Made by a program: the position numbers and the translations under genes. Shown one piece after another: positions 8,479 to 16,864 of a DNA stretch of 64,000 bases (the stretch's first letter is position 1; each line of letters begins with the position of its first letter). Source of the stretch: Paraburkholderia acidipaludis NBRC 101816 (lineage in GTDB: Bacteria; Pseudomonadota; Gammaproteobacteria; Burkholderiales; Burkholderiaceae); the NCBI RefSeq assembly GCF_000684975.1, contig NZ_BAXZ01000005.1, forward strand, positions 248,001 to 312,000, given 5' to 3'. The notes beneath the pieces were generated by a model. The model had not been told where the DNA came from, did not search any database, and was given only the letters and a program-made list of their open reading frames with translations.

Positions 8479-9837
8479 TTAGTTCTGCGGCGGCGTCATG
8501 CCGGGGATCTTGTAGTCGACGTAGGCGCCGTCACGCAGCTCGCGCAGCCAGTCGGCATAGGCCTGTTCCGCCTTGCGCTGGCCGATGGCCTGGCGAGCGA
8601 GATCCATCTGCTGCGCAACCGAGCCTTCGGCGTCGCGGCGGCCCAGCACCTGGATCAGGTGATAGCCGTACTCGGTGCGCACCGGATCGCTGATCTGGCC
8701 GTCCTGCAGCGAGTTCATGGCGCGCTCGAATTCAGGCACCGTCTCGCCCGGGCTGATCCAGCCGAGATCGCCGCCCTGCGAAGCCGAGCCGTCCTGCGAG
8801 TAGGTCCGCGCGAACTTGGCGAAGTCGCCGCCCGCCAGCACCTCGCGCTTGATCTCCAGCAGCTTCTGGCGCGCTTCCGGCTCCGACATGCCCTCGCCAA
8901 CACGCAGCAGGATGTGGCGCACATGAGTCTGCACGAGCGTCGGCGCGGCGCCGGCCGTACCCTGGCTCGTGCGGCGGTCGACGAGGCGGATGATCTCGAA
9001 ACCGTCGTTGGTGCGGATCACATCCGGGCTGACCTCGCCCGGACGCAGTGTCGCGGCGGCGGTCACGAATTCCGGCGGCAGCTTCGACGGGTTCAGAAAG
9101 CCCATGTCGCCGCCCTTGCTCGCGTCGGGCGCCTGCGAGTTCGACTTGGCGAGCTTCGAGAACTTCTCGCCCGACTGCGCCTCCTTGAGCAGCGCGTCGG
9201 CCTTCGCCTTCGCGGTATCGATGTCGGTCTGCGATTCGTTCAGCGGCGCCTTGATGAAGATGTGCTCGAAGTGCAGATCGTTCTGCTGGCCCACGTTCGG
9301 CCCGCGCTGGCTCGCGATGTAGTTCGCGACTTCCGCGTCCGTGACCGAGATCTTGCTGTCCACTTCCTTCTCGCGCAGCTTCGAAAGCGTGAGTTCGGTG
9401 CGCGCGTCGCGCGTGAACGTGGTCCAGGGCACGCCTGCCGCCTCGATGCGGGAACGGTAGGTCGCGAGGTCGAGGCCGTTGGCCTGCGCGAGACGCTCGA
9501 GCGTGCGCTGCACGGCCGCGTCGTCGACGGTGATGCCGTCATCCTTCGCCTTCTGGAGCTGGATGCGCTCGAGCACCATCTGGTTGAGCACCTGGGCGCG
9601 CATCTGCTGCATCGGCGGCACCGGAGCGTTCTGCTGCTGCAGGCGATGCACGATGAGGCCCACGCGATCGTCGAGTTCGCGCTGCGTGATCACGCCGTCG
9701 TTGACGACGGCGGCGATCGTGTCCACGGTTTGCCCCGGATTGGCGGGCAGACCCTGCGCTTGCGCCGGTGCGGCCGGCATGAGACCCGCTAAGGCGAGGA
9801 AACTCGCAGCAAACGCTGCCAGGCGAAGCTTTTTCAT
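8479..9837 (-). CDS. surA: Periplasmic chaperone and peptidyl-prolyl isomerase SurA
   Basis: SurA escorts unfolded outer-membrane proteins, including LptD, across the periplasm. The start MKKLRLAAFAASFLALAG with cleavage after APAQAQ is a clear Sec signal peptide. ATG 9837 is preferred to a GTG three codons upstream. The N-terminal chaperone domain has AVVNDGVITQRELDDRV. Two parvulin domains follow, centred on ALLKEAQSGEKFSKLAK with GGDMGFLNPSKLP, and on LLRVGEGMSEPEARQKL with QGGDLGWISPGE. About 452 residues, slightly longer than the E. coli protein. It lies just downstream of lptD, one of its main clients. Confidence 0.96.
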   Translation of the reverse strand: MKKLRLAAFAASFLALAGLMPAAPAQAQGLPANPGQTVDTIAAVVNDGVITQRELDDRVGLIVHRLQQQNAPVPPMQQMRAQVLNQMVLERIQLQKAKDDGITVDDAAVQRTLERLAQANGLDLATYRSRIEAAGVPWTTFTRDARTELTLSKLREKEVDSKISVTDAEVANYIASQRGPNVGQQNDLHFEHIFIKAPLNESQTDIDTAKAKADALLKEAQSGEKFSKLAKSNSQAPDASKGGDMGFLNPSKLPPEFVTAAATLRPGEVSPDVIRTNDGFEIIRLVDRRTSQGTAGAAPTLVQTHVRHILLRVGEGMSEPEARQKLLEIKREVLAGGDFAKFARTYSQDGSASQGGDLGWISPGETVPEFERAMNSLQDGQISDPVRTEYGYHLIQVLGRRDAEGSVAQQMDLARQAIGQRKAEQAYADWLRELRDGAYVDYKIPGMTPPQN

Positions 9838-9947
9838 GATTCCCACAGATACTCCAATGTTGGCGGGCAGCTTCGCCCGTCTCTATGCACCGACCCCGCG
9901 ATGCCCCGCGCGCCTTCCGTTTCCGGAAAAGCGCGACGGATCACGCG

Positions 9948-12317
9948 TTATTGATAATCCGAGAAGCGCGACTGCGGCGGCGGCATCGCGGGCAGCGGCG
10001 TGTAGCCTGCCACGCCGGCCTGGAACGCCGCCGTCAGCCCGTTGTCGACCTTCGCCAATCCCTTCAGCGTCAGCTGCGCCATGAACCGCGTGCCCGAAGT
10101 CTGGGCGCCTGCTGAGTCGACCCCGTCCGAATAACGCTGCAAACCGATGCCGAGCGTCCAGCAGTCGGCGTCGTACTGGAGACCGACGAGACCGTCCACC
10201 AAGGCGTGGCCAACCAGATCGTAGTTGATGCGGCCCACGGCGTACACCCGGTGCGAGAACGGCCATTGCGCCGAGATCAGCAACTGGTTGATCGGCGTGT
10301 AGTCGAGCGTGGTGTTCGCGCGCGTGTAGCGGTACGCGATGTTCAGCACGCGGCCGGGGCCGGCGCTGTATCCGAAACCGACGCTCGCCTTCGTGAGCTG
10401 ATTATTGTCCGCATTATATTGGAACGCCGTTTCCGAAGCGAAACCGCCCCCGATCTTCAGCGCCGCACCTGCGATCAGATCGGAGTGCGTCGCTTCCGCC
10501 GGCGTCTCGCCCGGCAGAAGCGTCACGCGCTGATCCTGGAAGTAGTACTGCTGCGCGATCACGAAGCGCGCGCGCTCGTCGCCGGTCGCCGGGTCGATGA
10601 AGCGCGTGGTGAGCGCGGCGGTAATGCGGTTCGCGTCGGCAATGCGGTCGTCGCCGACGAACGTGTTCGGCGTGAAGATCTCCGCGAGCCCGAAGTCCGA
10701 CTCGGCCGTGTCGAAAAGGGGCGCGAACTCCTGGTTCCGGTACGGCGTGTACACGTAGTACAGGCGCGGCTCCAGCGTCTGGATGTAGTCGCTGCCGAAC
10801 AGGTGGACGTTGCGCTCGAACACGAGCCCCGAGTCGAAGCTGAAGGTGGGCACCTGCTCCGTGAAGTCCTTCGGCTGCCCGACGGGCGAACCCGAGCCGA
10901 TTTCGCTCAGGTTGTACGACGCGAAGTGCCACTGCACCTTCGGCGTGACGAAGTAGCCCGGCCCGATCACCGAGTACGACAGGTACGGACTGAAGGTGAT
11001 ACGGTCGCCTTCGGTCGAGTCCGGGGTCGTGATGGTGAAGCGCGAGTAGTCGGCCGTCGCTCCGAAGTCGAAGCCATCGACGTTGTACTTGTTGTACTTG
11101 ACGTTCAACTCGGGCTCGCGGCCGTACGGCGCCGTGGACGGCGCGAGCGTCTGCCAGTTCTGGATGCGCGCGAGCACCGACCATGGCCCGTTGTTGTACG
11201 TGAGGCCGGCTTCCTGCTGATACAGCAGCTGCGTGCCGTTCAGGAACTGGCTAGCCGGCGACGCCAGGTCTTCCGGATACTGGCTGTCCGAAACCTTGTT
11301 GTAGTAGATGTAACCGCCGAACCCGTCACCGAAGTTCTGGTTGTGCTGGATGAACAGCGCGTAGCGGTTCGTGTGCGTCTGCGAATCGTCCGGCAGGAAC
11401 GTGCCGGTCATCGTCCCCGAGTAGTTCGGCGTGAGATACCGGAAGTTCGCCGTCGTGAACAGGCCGCGCTTGGACATCAGCTCCGGCGTGACCGTCGCGT
11501 CGTAGTTCGGCGCGATGTTGAAGTAGTACGGTACCGCGATGTCATAGCCGTTCATCGAGTCGATCGAGAACGTCGGCGGCAGAAAGCCGCTGCGGCGATC
11601 TCCCGAGAGCGGGAACGAGAGCCACGGGCTCGCGAAAATCGGTATGTTCTGAAAATACAGGACGCTGTTGTGCGCCACGCCTTCGTCGGCGCCCGTATCG
11701 AAGTCGAACTCGCTGCCCTTGATGTACCACGACGGATTGGTGGTGCACTGGCAAGTCGTGTAGGTGCCGTTCGTCAGCACCGAGCGTTCGCTGTCGAGCA
11801 GGTCCGCCCGCTCCGCGCTGCCCGAACCCCCTGTGAGCGTGAAGTGATACTTCGGCGCCGGCATGAAGCCTTCGTTCGCTTCGACCTTCAGGTGCCCTTC
11901 GGGTCCCGCAAAGGTCGTGCCGTCCTGCGACACCACGACGTGGCCGTACGCGTCGGCGATATCGGTGTCTTCGTCGTAGTGCAGCGCGTCGCCCTTGACC
12001 GAGTTGGTGCCCTGGCGCAGTTCCGCCGCGCCCTTGGCCGCGAGGTCGGTATCCGTGGTGCCCGTGGTCGAGTCGCCGAGCACGAACGTGGCCGGATGCT
12101 GGCCCGGCACCGGGGGAAGGTCTTCGAGCTGCGGTGCAAGACGCAGGCTCCACGGACCGTCCAGCTGCTCGGGCTGGGCGGCCGCACCCGACAACTGGGC
12201 GTGCGAAATCGCGGGCATCAAGCCCGGCACGGCCACGAGCGCCGCGATGAGCCGCCGCTTGCCCGGCACGCCGTCGTCACTTCTGGAGATCGTCTGGAAA
12301 AGCTTTCTGGGCGGCAT
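9948..12317 (-). CDS. lptD: LPS-assembly protein LptD
   Basis: LptD is the outer-membrane beta-barrel that, with LptE, inserts lipopolysaccharide into the outer leaflet. The protein has 789 residues. An N-terminal signal region (VPGLMPAISHA) is followed by an OstA/LptA-like jellyroll with VKGDALHYDEDTDIADAYG, and then a large barrel domain rich in alternating aromatic strands. Only three cysteines are present: C189 and C191 (TTCQCTT) and C719 (DADCWTLG), against four in E. coli. It is the first gene of the lptD-surA-pdxA-rsmA run and diverges from amgK, with 221 bp between start codons. Confidence 0.96.
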   Translation of the reverse strand: MPPRKLFQTISRSDDGVPGKRRLIAALVAVPGLMPAISHAQLSGAAAQPEQLDGPWSLRLAPQLEDLPPVPGQHPATFVLGDSTTGTTDTDLAAKGAAELRQGTNSVKGDALHYDEDTDIADAYGHVVVSQDGTTFAGPEGHLKVEANEGFMPAPKYHFTLTGGSGSAERADLLDSERSVLTNGTYTTCQCTTNPSWYIKGSEFDFDTGADEGVAHNSVLYFQNIPIFASPWLSFPLSGDRRSGFLPPTFSIDSMNGYDIAVPYYFNIAPNYDATVTPELMSKRGLFTTANFRYLTPNYSGTMTGTFLPDDSQTHTNRYALFIQHNQNFGDGFGGYIYYNKVSDSQYPEDLASPASQFLNGTQLLYQQEAGLTYNNGPWSVLARIQNWQTLAPSTAPYGREPELNVKYNKYNVDGFDFGATADYSRFTITTPDSTEGDRITFSPYLSYSVIGPGYFVTPKVQWHFASYNLSEIGSGSPVGQPKDFTEQVPTFSFDSGLVFERNVHLFGSDYIQTLEPRLYYVYTPYRNQEFAPLFDTAESDFGLAEIFTPNTFVGDDRIADANRITAALTTRFIDPATGDERARFVIAQQYYFQDQRVTLLPGETPAEATHSDLIAGAALKIGGGFASETAFQYNADNNQLTKASVGFGYSAGPGRVLNIAYRYTRANTTLDYTPINQLLISAQWPFSHRVYAVGRINYDLVGHALVDGLVGLQYDADCWTLGIGLQRYSDGVDSAGAQTSGTRFMAQLTLKGLAKVDNGLTAAFQAGVAGYTPLPAMPPPQSRFSDYQ

Positions 12318-12538
12318 GTATGGTTTTGGCGAATCGGCCCGGCCATCAGCCCCCGGTCAGGGACACCCGCTTCTCGCGCGGGCCCCGGCTCAGACCGGGC
12401 GCACAGCGGAAGCGCCTTGCATCGGACGATGAAGGCGGCAAGCGTACCGTCATGCGGGCTTTGGCGCGAGTCGCGTCAAAAAAGTCGTGGGGTATTATAT
12501 GGCAAGACGTTGATCCACTGATTCTGCTCCCGGTTTTC

Positions 12539-13588
12539 ATGACTCCAATCGCCGTGCCCCGCGTGGCCGACGCCCGCCTCGACCTGCTCGCCGCCTGGCT
12601 CGCCTCCCACGCGCAACGCTACGCCCTCGATCTCGCCACGCTCGCCCCCGCTTCCGCCGACGCGAGCTTCAGGCGCTACTTCCGCATCGGCAGCGCGGGG
12701 GAGCACGGCGCCACGCTGATCGCCGTGGACGCGCCGCCGCCCGAGAAATGCCGCGAGTTCGTGCAGATCGCCGAACTGCTCACGGCCGCGGGCGTGCACG
12801 TGCCGCGCGTGCTGGAGGCCGATTTCGACGCCGGCTTCATGCTCGTGACCGACCTCGGCACCGCCCCCTACCTGAAGGCGCTACAGGACGCCGGCCCCGG
12901 CCCGCGCTCCCGCGAGCTGATGCACGAAGCGCTCTACGCGCTCGTGCGCTGGCAGCTCGCCTCGCGCGAGGGCGTGCTGCCGGCCTTCGACGAAGCCTTC
13001 CTGCGCCGCGAGATGGAGCTGATGCCGGAGTGGTACCTGCAGCGCCACCTGGGGCGCGAGGTGGACGCGGCCACGCGAGGCGTGCTCGACCGCACCTTCG
13101 CGCTGCTCGTCGAGAACGCGCTCAAGCAGCCGCAGGTCTTCATGCTGCGCGATTTCATGCCGCGCAACCTGATGATCGCGAGCCCGAACCCGGGCGTGCT
13201 CGACTTCCAGGACGCCGTGTACGGCCCCATCACCTACGACGTGGCTTCGCTGCTGCGCGACGCGTTCATCGGCTGGGACGAGGAGTTCGAGCTGGACTGC
13301 TTCGCCCACTACTGGGAACGCGCGAAGAAGGCCGGCCTGCCGGTGGATGCCGACTTCGGCGAGTTCTACCGCCAGCTCGAATGGACGGGCCTGCAGCGGC
13401 ATATCAAGGTGCTGGGCCTCTTTTGCCGCATCAACTATCGCGACGGCAAGCCGCACTACATGAACGACCTGCCGCGTTTCCTCGGCTACGCGAGCAAGGT
13501 CGCGCACCGCTACCGGCCGCTCGCGCCGTTCGCGCGGCTCGTCGACGAGCTGCGGGGCACGGTCGCCGGGGCCGGCTACACCTTCTGA
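12539..13588 (+). CDS. amgK: N-acetylmuramate/N-acetylglucosamine kinase (aminoglycoside phosphotransferase family)
   Basis: AmgK phosphorylates the anomeric hydroxyl of MurNAc (and GlcNAc) recovered from peptidoglycan turnover. The 349-residue protein has a kinase-like fold with SFRRYFRIG near the nucleotide loop, the catalytic loop MLRDFMPRNLMI and the metal-binding LDFQDAVYGP. Proteins of this family next to lptD are often labelled aminoglycoside phosphotransferase. The adjacent murU homologue 34 bp downstream supports the recycling role, as shown for the Pseudomonas putida pair. ATG 12539 is the first plausible start; the long in-frame extension upstream is not protein-like. No clear ribosome site precedes it. 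Confidence 0.88.
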   Translation: MTPIAVPRVADARLDLLAAWLASHAQRYALDLATLAPASADASFRRYFRIGSAGEHGATLIAVDAPPPEKCREFVQIAELLTAAGVHVPRVLEADFDAGFMLVTDLGTAPYLKALQDAGPGPRSRELMHEALYALVRWQLASREGVLPAFDEAFLRREMELMPEWYLQRHLGREVDAATRGVLDRTFALLVENALKQPQVFMLRDFMPRNLMIASPNPGVLDFQDAVYGPITYDVASLLRDAFIGWDEEFELDCFAHYWERAKKAGLPVDADFGEFYRQLEWTGLQRHIKVLGLFCRINYRDGKPHYMNDLPRFLGYASKVAHRYRPLAPFARLVDELRGTVAGAGYTF

Positions 13589-13622
13589 CTCCCCCATCCC
13601 GACCCATGACGAGGCCGAATCC

Positions 13623-14342
13623 ATGAGCCGCGCCCGCTTCGAGCGCACGGCGATGATCTTCGCCGCCGGGCGCGGCGAGCGCATGCGCCCGCTGACCGAC
13701 TCCTGTCCGAAACCGCTCCTGAGCGCGGGCGGCAAGCCGCTGATCGTCTGGCAGATCGAGCGGCTCGCCGCGGCGGGCTATACGACTATCGTGATCAATC
13801 ATGCCTGGCTGGGCGAGCGCATCGAAGCGGCGCTCGGCGACGGTACGCGCTTTGGCGTGACGCTGCGCTATTCGCCTGAAGCCGAGGCGCTGGAAACGGC
13901 GGGCGGCATCGCGCAGGCGCTGCCGCTGCTGGAGGCGCATGGCGAGCCTGCCGTGTTTCTCGGCGTAGCCGGCGACATCTTCAGCGATTACGATTTCGCG
14001 CGCCTCGCTACGCATGCCGAAGCGCTCGCTGCGAGAGCCGAGCCGGGCATGCATCTCGTCATGGTGCCGAACCCGCCATTCCACCCGAACGGCGACTTCG
14101 TGCTGGGCGAGGACGGCGTGCTCGCGCTCGACGGCGCACCCCGCCGCACCTTCGGCAGCATTGGCCTCTACGACACGCGCATGTTCCGCGACCTCGCAAC
14201 CGGCACGAAGCGCGCGCTCACGCCGTACTATCGCGAGACGATCGGACAGGGCCGCGCCACCGGCGAGCTCTACGACGGCCGCTGGGAAAACGTCGGGACG
14301 CCGGCGCAACTCGCCGCGCTCGACGAAGCCTTGCGCGCTTAA
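13623..14342 (+). CDS. murU: N-acetylmuramate alpha-1-phosphate uridylyltransferase
   Basis: MurU turns MurNAc 1-phosphate plus UTP into UDP-MurNAc, completing a salvage route that by-passes MurA and MurB. The 239-residue nucleotidyltransferase begins AMIFAAGRGERMRPLTD with the PKPLL signature and continues with LETAGGIAQALPLL and VFLGVAGDIFSDYDF (metal-binding aspartate). The C-terminus ends GRWENVGTPAQLAALDEAL, typical of sugar-phosphate nucleotidyltransferases. It is the second gene of a two-gene unit with amgK. The next gene converges, and a perfect hairpin lies in the 26-bp junction. Confidence 0.88.
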   Translation: MSRARFERTAMIFAAGRGERMRPLTDSCPKPLLSAGGKPLIVWQIERLAAAGYTTIVINHAWLGERIEAALGDGTRFGVTLRYSPEAEALETAGGIAQALPLLEAHGEPAVFLGVAGDIFSDYDFARLATHAEALAARAEPGMHLVMVPNPPFHPNGDFVLGEDGVLALDGAPRRTFGSIGLYDTRMFRDLATGTKRALTPYYRETIGQGRATGELYDGRWENVGTPAQLAALDEALRA

Positions 14343-14355
14343 CCCTGCGCCGGCC

Positions 14356-14382
14356 CGGGCGGCGAGATTCACTCGCCGCCCG
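14356..14382. terminator. Hairpin in the murU / ABC transporter convergent junction
   Basis: Perfect 11-bp arms CGGGCGGCGAG and CTCGCCGCCCG surround the loop ATTCA. The stop codon of the leftward ABC transporter gene lies in the loop region. No T-run follows on either side, so if it terminates it may do so in both directions by a weaker mechanism. Confidence 0.45.
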
Positions 14383-16252
14383 CCGCCGCCTCGATTTGCG
14401 CGTCCGGCTGCGCCGCGCGCTGCTGCTGGAGCGCCCACATCTGCGCATAATGGCCGGCCGCGGCCAGCAGCTCGGCATGTGTGCCGCGCTCGACGATGCG
14501 GCCGTGGTCCATCACGATGATCTGCTGGGCGTGCACCACCGTCGAAAGCCGGTGCGCGATCACGAGCGTCGTGCGCTCGCGTGCGATGTGGTCGAGCTCC
14601 TGCTGGATCGCGCGTTCGGAACGCGAGTCGAGCGCCGAAGTCGCCTCGTCGAACAACAGGATCGGCGGGTTCTTCAGCAACGTGCGCGCGATCGCCACGC
14701 GCTGCTTCTCGCCGCCCGAGAGCTTCAGTCCGCGCTCGCCCACCGGCGTGTCATACCCCTTCGGCAAGCTCTCGATGAACGCGTGGATATGCGCCGCGCG
14801 CGCCGCCGCGATCACTTCGTCGCGGCTCGCCGTGGGCCGCCCGTAGGCAATGTTGTAGTAGATCGAATCGTTGAACAGCACCGTGTCCTGCGGCACGATG
14901 CCGATCGAGGCGCGCAGCGAGTCCTGCGTCACGTCGCGGATATCCTGTCCGTCGATCGTGATGGCGCCGCCCGTCGTCCGGTCGAGGTCGTAGAAGCGGA
15001 ACAGGAGGCGCGAGAGCGTCGATTTGCCCGAGCCGCTGTGCCCCACCACCGCGGTAGTCGTGCCCGCGGCGATCGTAAAGCTCACGTCGTGCAGGATCTG
15101 CCGCGCCGGCTCGTAGGCGAAGTTCACGTGCGAGAAGCACACCTCGCCGCCGCGCACCGCCAGCGCCGGCGCGCCGGGCTCGTCGGCCACCTCGCGCGAG
15201 ACCGTGAGCAGCGTGAACATGCGGTCCATGTCGGTGAGGCTCTGCTTGAGTTCGCGATACACCACGCCGAGGAAATTCAGCGGAATGTAGAGCTGCAGCA
15301 TGAACGTGTTGATGAGCACAAGATCGCCGAGCGTGAGCCGCCCCGCCATCACGCCTTCGGTCGCACGCCAGAGGATGAACACGAGCCCGGTGCCGATGAT
15401 CGCCTGTTGCCCGAAATTCAGCGCGGAAAGCGAATGCTGCGACTGGATCGCGGCGGCGCGGTAGCGATGCAGGTTCTCGTCGTAGCGCTTCGTCTCCCAT
15501 TCCTCGTTGCCGAAGTACTTCACGGTTTCGTAGTTGATCAGCGAATCGATCGCGCGCGAGTTGGCGCGCGAGTCGAGCTCGTTCATCGTGCGGCGGAAAT
15601 GCGTGCGCCATTCCGTGACCTTCACGGTGAACACGATGTACGCCGCCAGCGCGACGAGCGTGACGATTGCGTAGTACGCCTCATATTTCACGACGAAGAA
15701 GCCGAGCACGAGCCCGACTTCCACCAGCGTCGGCAGGATGCTGTAGAGCGAGTACGAGATGAGCTGCGTGATGCCGCGCGTCCCGCGTTCGATGTCGCGC
15801 GACATGCCGCCCGTCTGCCGGTCCAGGTGAAAGCGCAGCGAGAGCCCGTGCAGATGCCGGAACACCTTGAGCGCAAGCTGGCGCACGGCGCTTTCGGTCA
15901 CCTTCGAAAAGAGGATTTCGCGCAGTTCGGTGAAGAGCGAGGTGGAGAGCCGCACGACGGCGTACGCCACCACGAGCAGCCCGATGCCGCCCACCAGCAC
16001 GATGCCGGGCGCGTGCTCGGCGCGGCCGAGCGCCGCGAGGTGGCGCACGGAAGCGAGGCCGTCGACGATGTGCTTCATCACGATCGGCACGCCGAGGTTC
16101 GCGACCTTCGCGCCGATCAGGCAGGTGAGCGCGAAACCCACGCGCCACCGGTAGGCGGTGAGATAGGGCAGCAGCGAAACGATGGTCTGCCAGTCGTTGC
16201 GTGGCCCGGTGGCGGGCAGCGGCGGTTCGTTGGAGGTGGGAAAACGGCGCAT
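14369..16252 (-). CDS. Atm1/HMT1-like ABC exporter (fused permease and ATPase)
   Basis: A half-transporter of about 627 residues that should act as a homodimer in the inner membrane. Six helices lie in roughly residues 25-310, including the SLRFHLDRQTGGMSRDIERG segment typical of the Atm1/ABCB7 group. The ATPase domain has Walker A GHSGSGKSTLSRL, signature LSGGEKQRVAIAR, Walker B ILLFDEATSALD and the H-loop VIAHRLSTV. Bacterial Atm1-type exporters are linked to glutathione-metal or persulfide conjugates. That role here is inferred from family resemblance. ATG 16252 is chosen because the upstream extension is Pro/Arg-rich and not conserved-looking. The gene converges on murU. Confidence 0.88.
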   Translation of the reverse strand: MRRFPTSNEPPLPATGPRNDWQTIVSLLPYLTAYRWRVGFALTCLIGAKVANLGVPIVMKHIVDGLASVRHLAALGRAEHAPGIVLVGGIGLLVVAYAVVRLSTSLFTELREILFSKVTESAVRQLALKVFRHLHGLSLRFHLDRQTGGMSRDIERGTRGITQLISYSLYSILPTLVEVGLVLGFFVVKYEAYYAIVTLVALAAYIVFTVKVTEWRTHFRRTMNELDSRANSRAIDSLINYETVKYFGNEEWETKRYDENLHRYRAAAIQSQHSLSALNFGQQAIIGTGLVFILWRATEGVMAGRLTLGDLVLINTFMLQLYIPLNFLGVVYRELKQSLTDMDRMFTLLTVSREVADEPGAPALAVRGGEVCFSHVNFAYEPARQILHDVSFTIAAGTTTAVVGHSGSGKSTLSRLLFRFYDLDRTTGGAITIDGQDIRDVTQDSLRASIGIVPQDTVLFNDSIYYNIAYGRPTASRDEVIAAARAAHIHAFIESLPKGYDTPVGERGLKLSGGEKQRVAIARTLLKNPPILLFDEATSALDSRSERAIQQELDHIARERTTLVIAHRLSTVVHAQQIIVMDHGRIVERGTHAELLAAAGHYAQMWALQQQRAAQPDAQIEAAAGGE

Positions 16253-16462
16253 GACGACAGCGGGAAACCGCGTGATGGATGGGGGACTTCGGGCGACGGG
16301 ATCGGCGCGAACGCCCCGCGGCGGCCGGCCTGGGCCCCGCTTTCCCGTACAATTCATAATTACCGTATTGTCGCAGAAGGCGCCCGGCGCCGCTCAGGCC
16401 AGCCTTGCCAGGCCCGCCGCGGCACTCTCCCCGCGACACTCTCCCCTTTTCCTGGACGACCG

Positions 16463-16864
16463 ATGACCGACGCCCTCCCGCTCCCCCCCAAGCCGCCCGC
16501 GCTGCGCGTCGTGCCGCAGCCCTCGGACGCCAACGTGCATGGCGACGTATTCGGCGGCTGGATCATGGCCCAGGTGGACATTGCCGGCTCGATTCCGGCG
16601 AGCCGCCGCGCGAACGGCCGCGTCGCCACGGTCGCCGTGAACTCGTTTCTCTTCAAGCAGCCGGTGTTCGTGGGCGATCTGCTGAGCTTCTATGCCGAGA
16701 TCGTCAAGACCGGGACGACCTCGGTGACCGTCGAGGTCGAGGTGTACGCCCAGCGCATGCGGCTTGCCGACGAAGTCGTCAAGGTGACCGAAGCGACCCT
16801 CACCTACGTCGCCACCGGCAACGACCGCCGGCCGCGCCCGCTGCCGCCGCTCGCCGGCACCTGA
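16463..16864 (+). CDS. Acyl-CoA thioesterase, YciA-type hotdog fold
   Basis: A 133-residue single hotdog-domain protein with NVHGDVFGGWIMAQVDIAG, the active-site stretch of the YciA/BACH acyl-CoA thioesterase family. This is followed by VATVAVNSFLFKQPVFVGDLL and the strand pattern TSVTVEVEVYAQ. It would hydrolyse acyl-CoA to free acid and CoA in the cytosol. It starts at ATG 16463, diverging from the ABC exporter gene across 210 bp. Its last 61 bp overlap the 3' end of the convergent GGDEF-EAL gene. Confidence 0.9.
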   Translation: MTDALPLPPKPPALRVVPQPSDANVHGDVFGGWIMAQVDIAGSIPASRRANGRVATVAVNSFLFKQPVFVGDLLSFYAEIVKTGTTSVTVEVEVYAQRMRLADEVVKVTEATLTYVATGNDRRPRPLPPLAGT

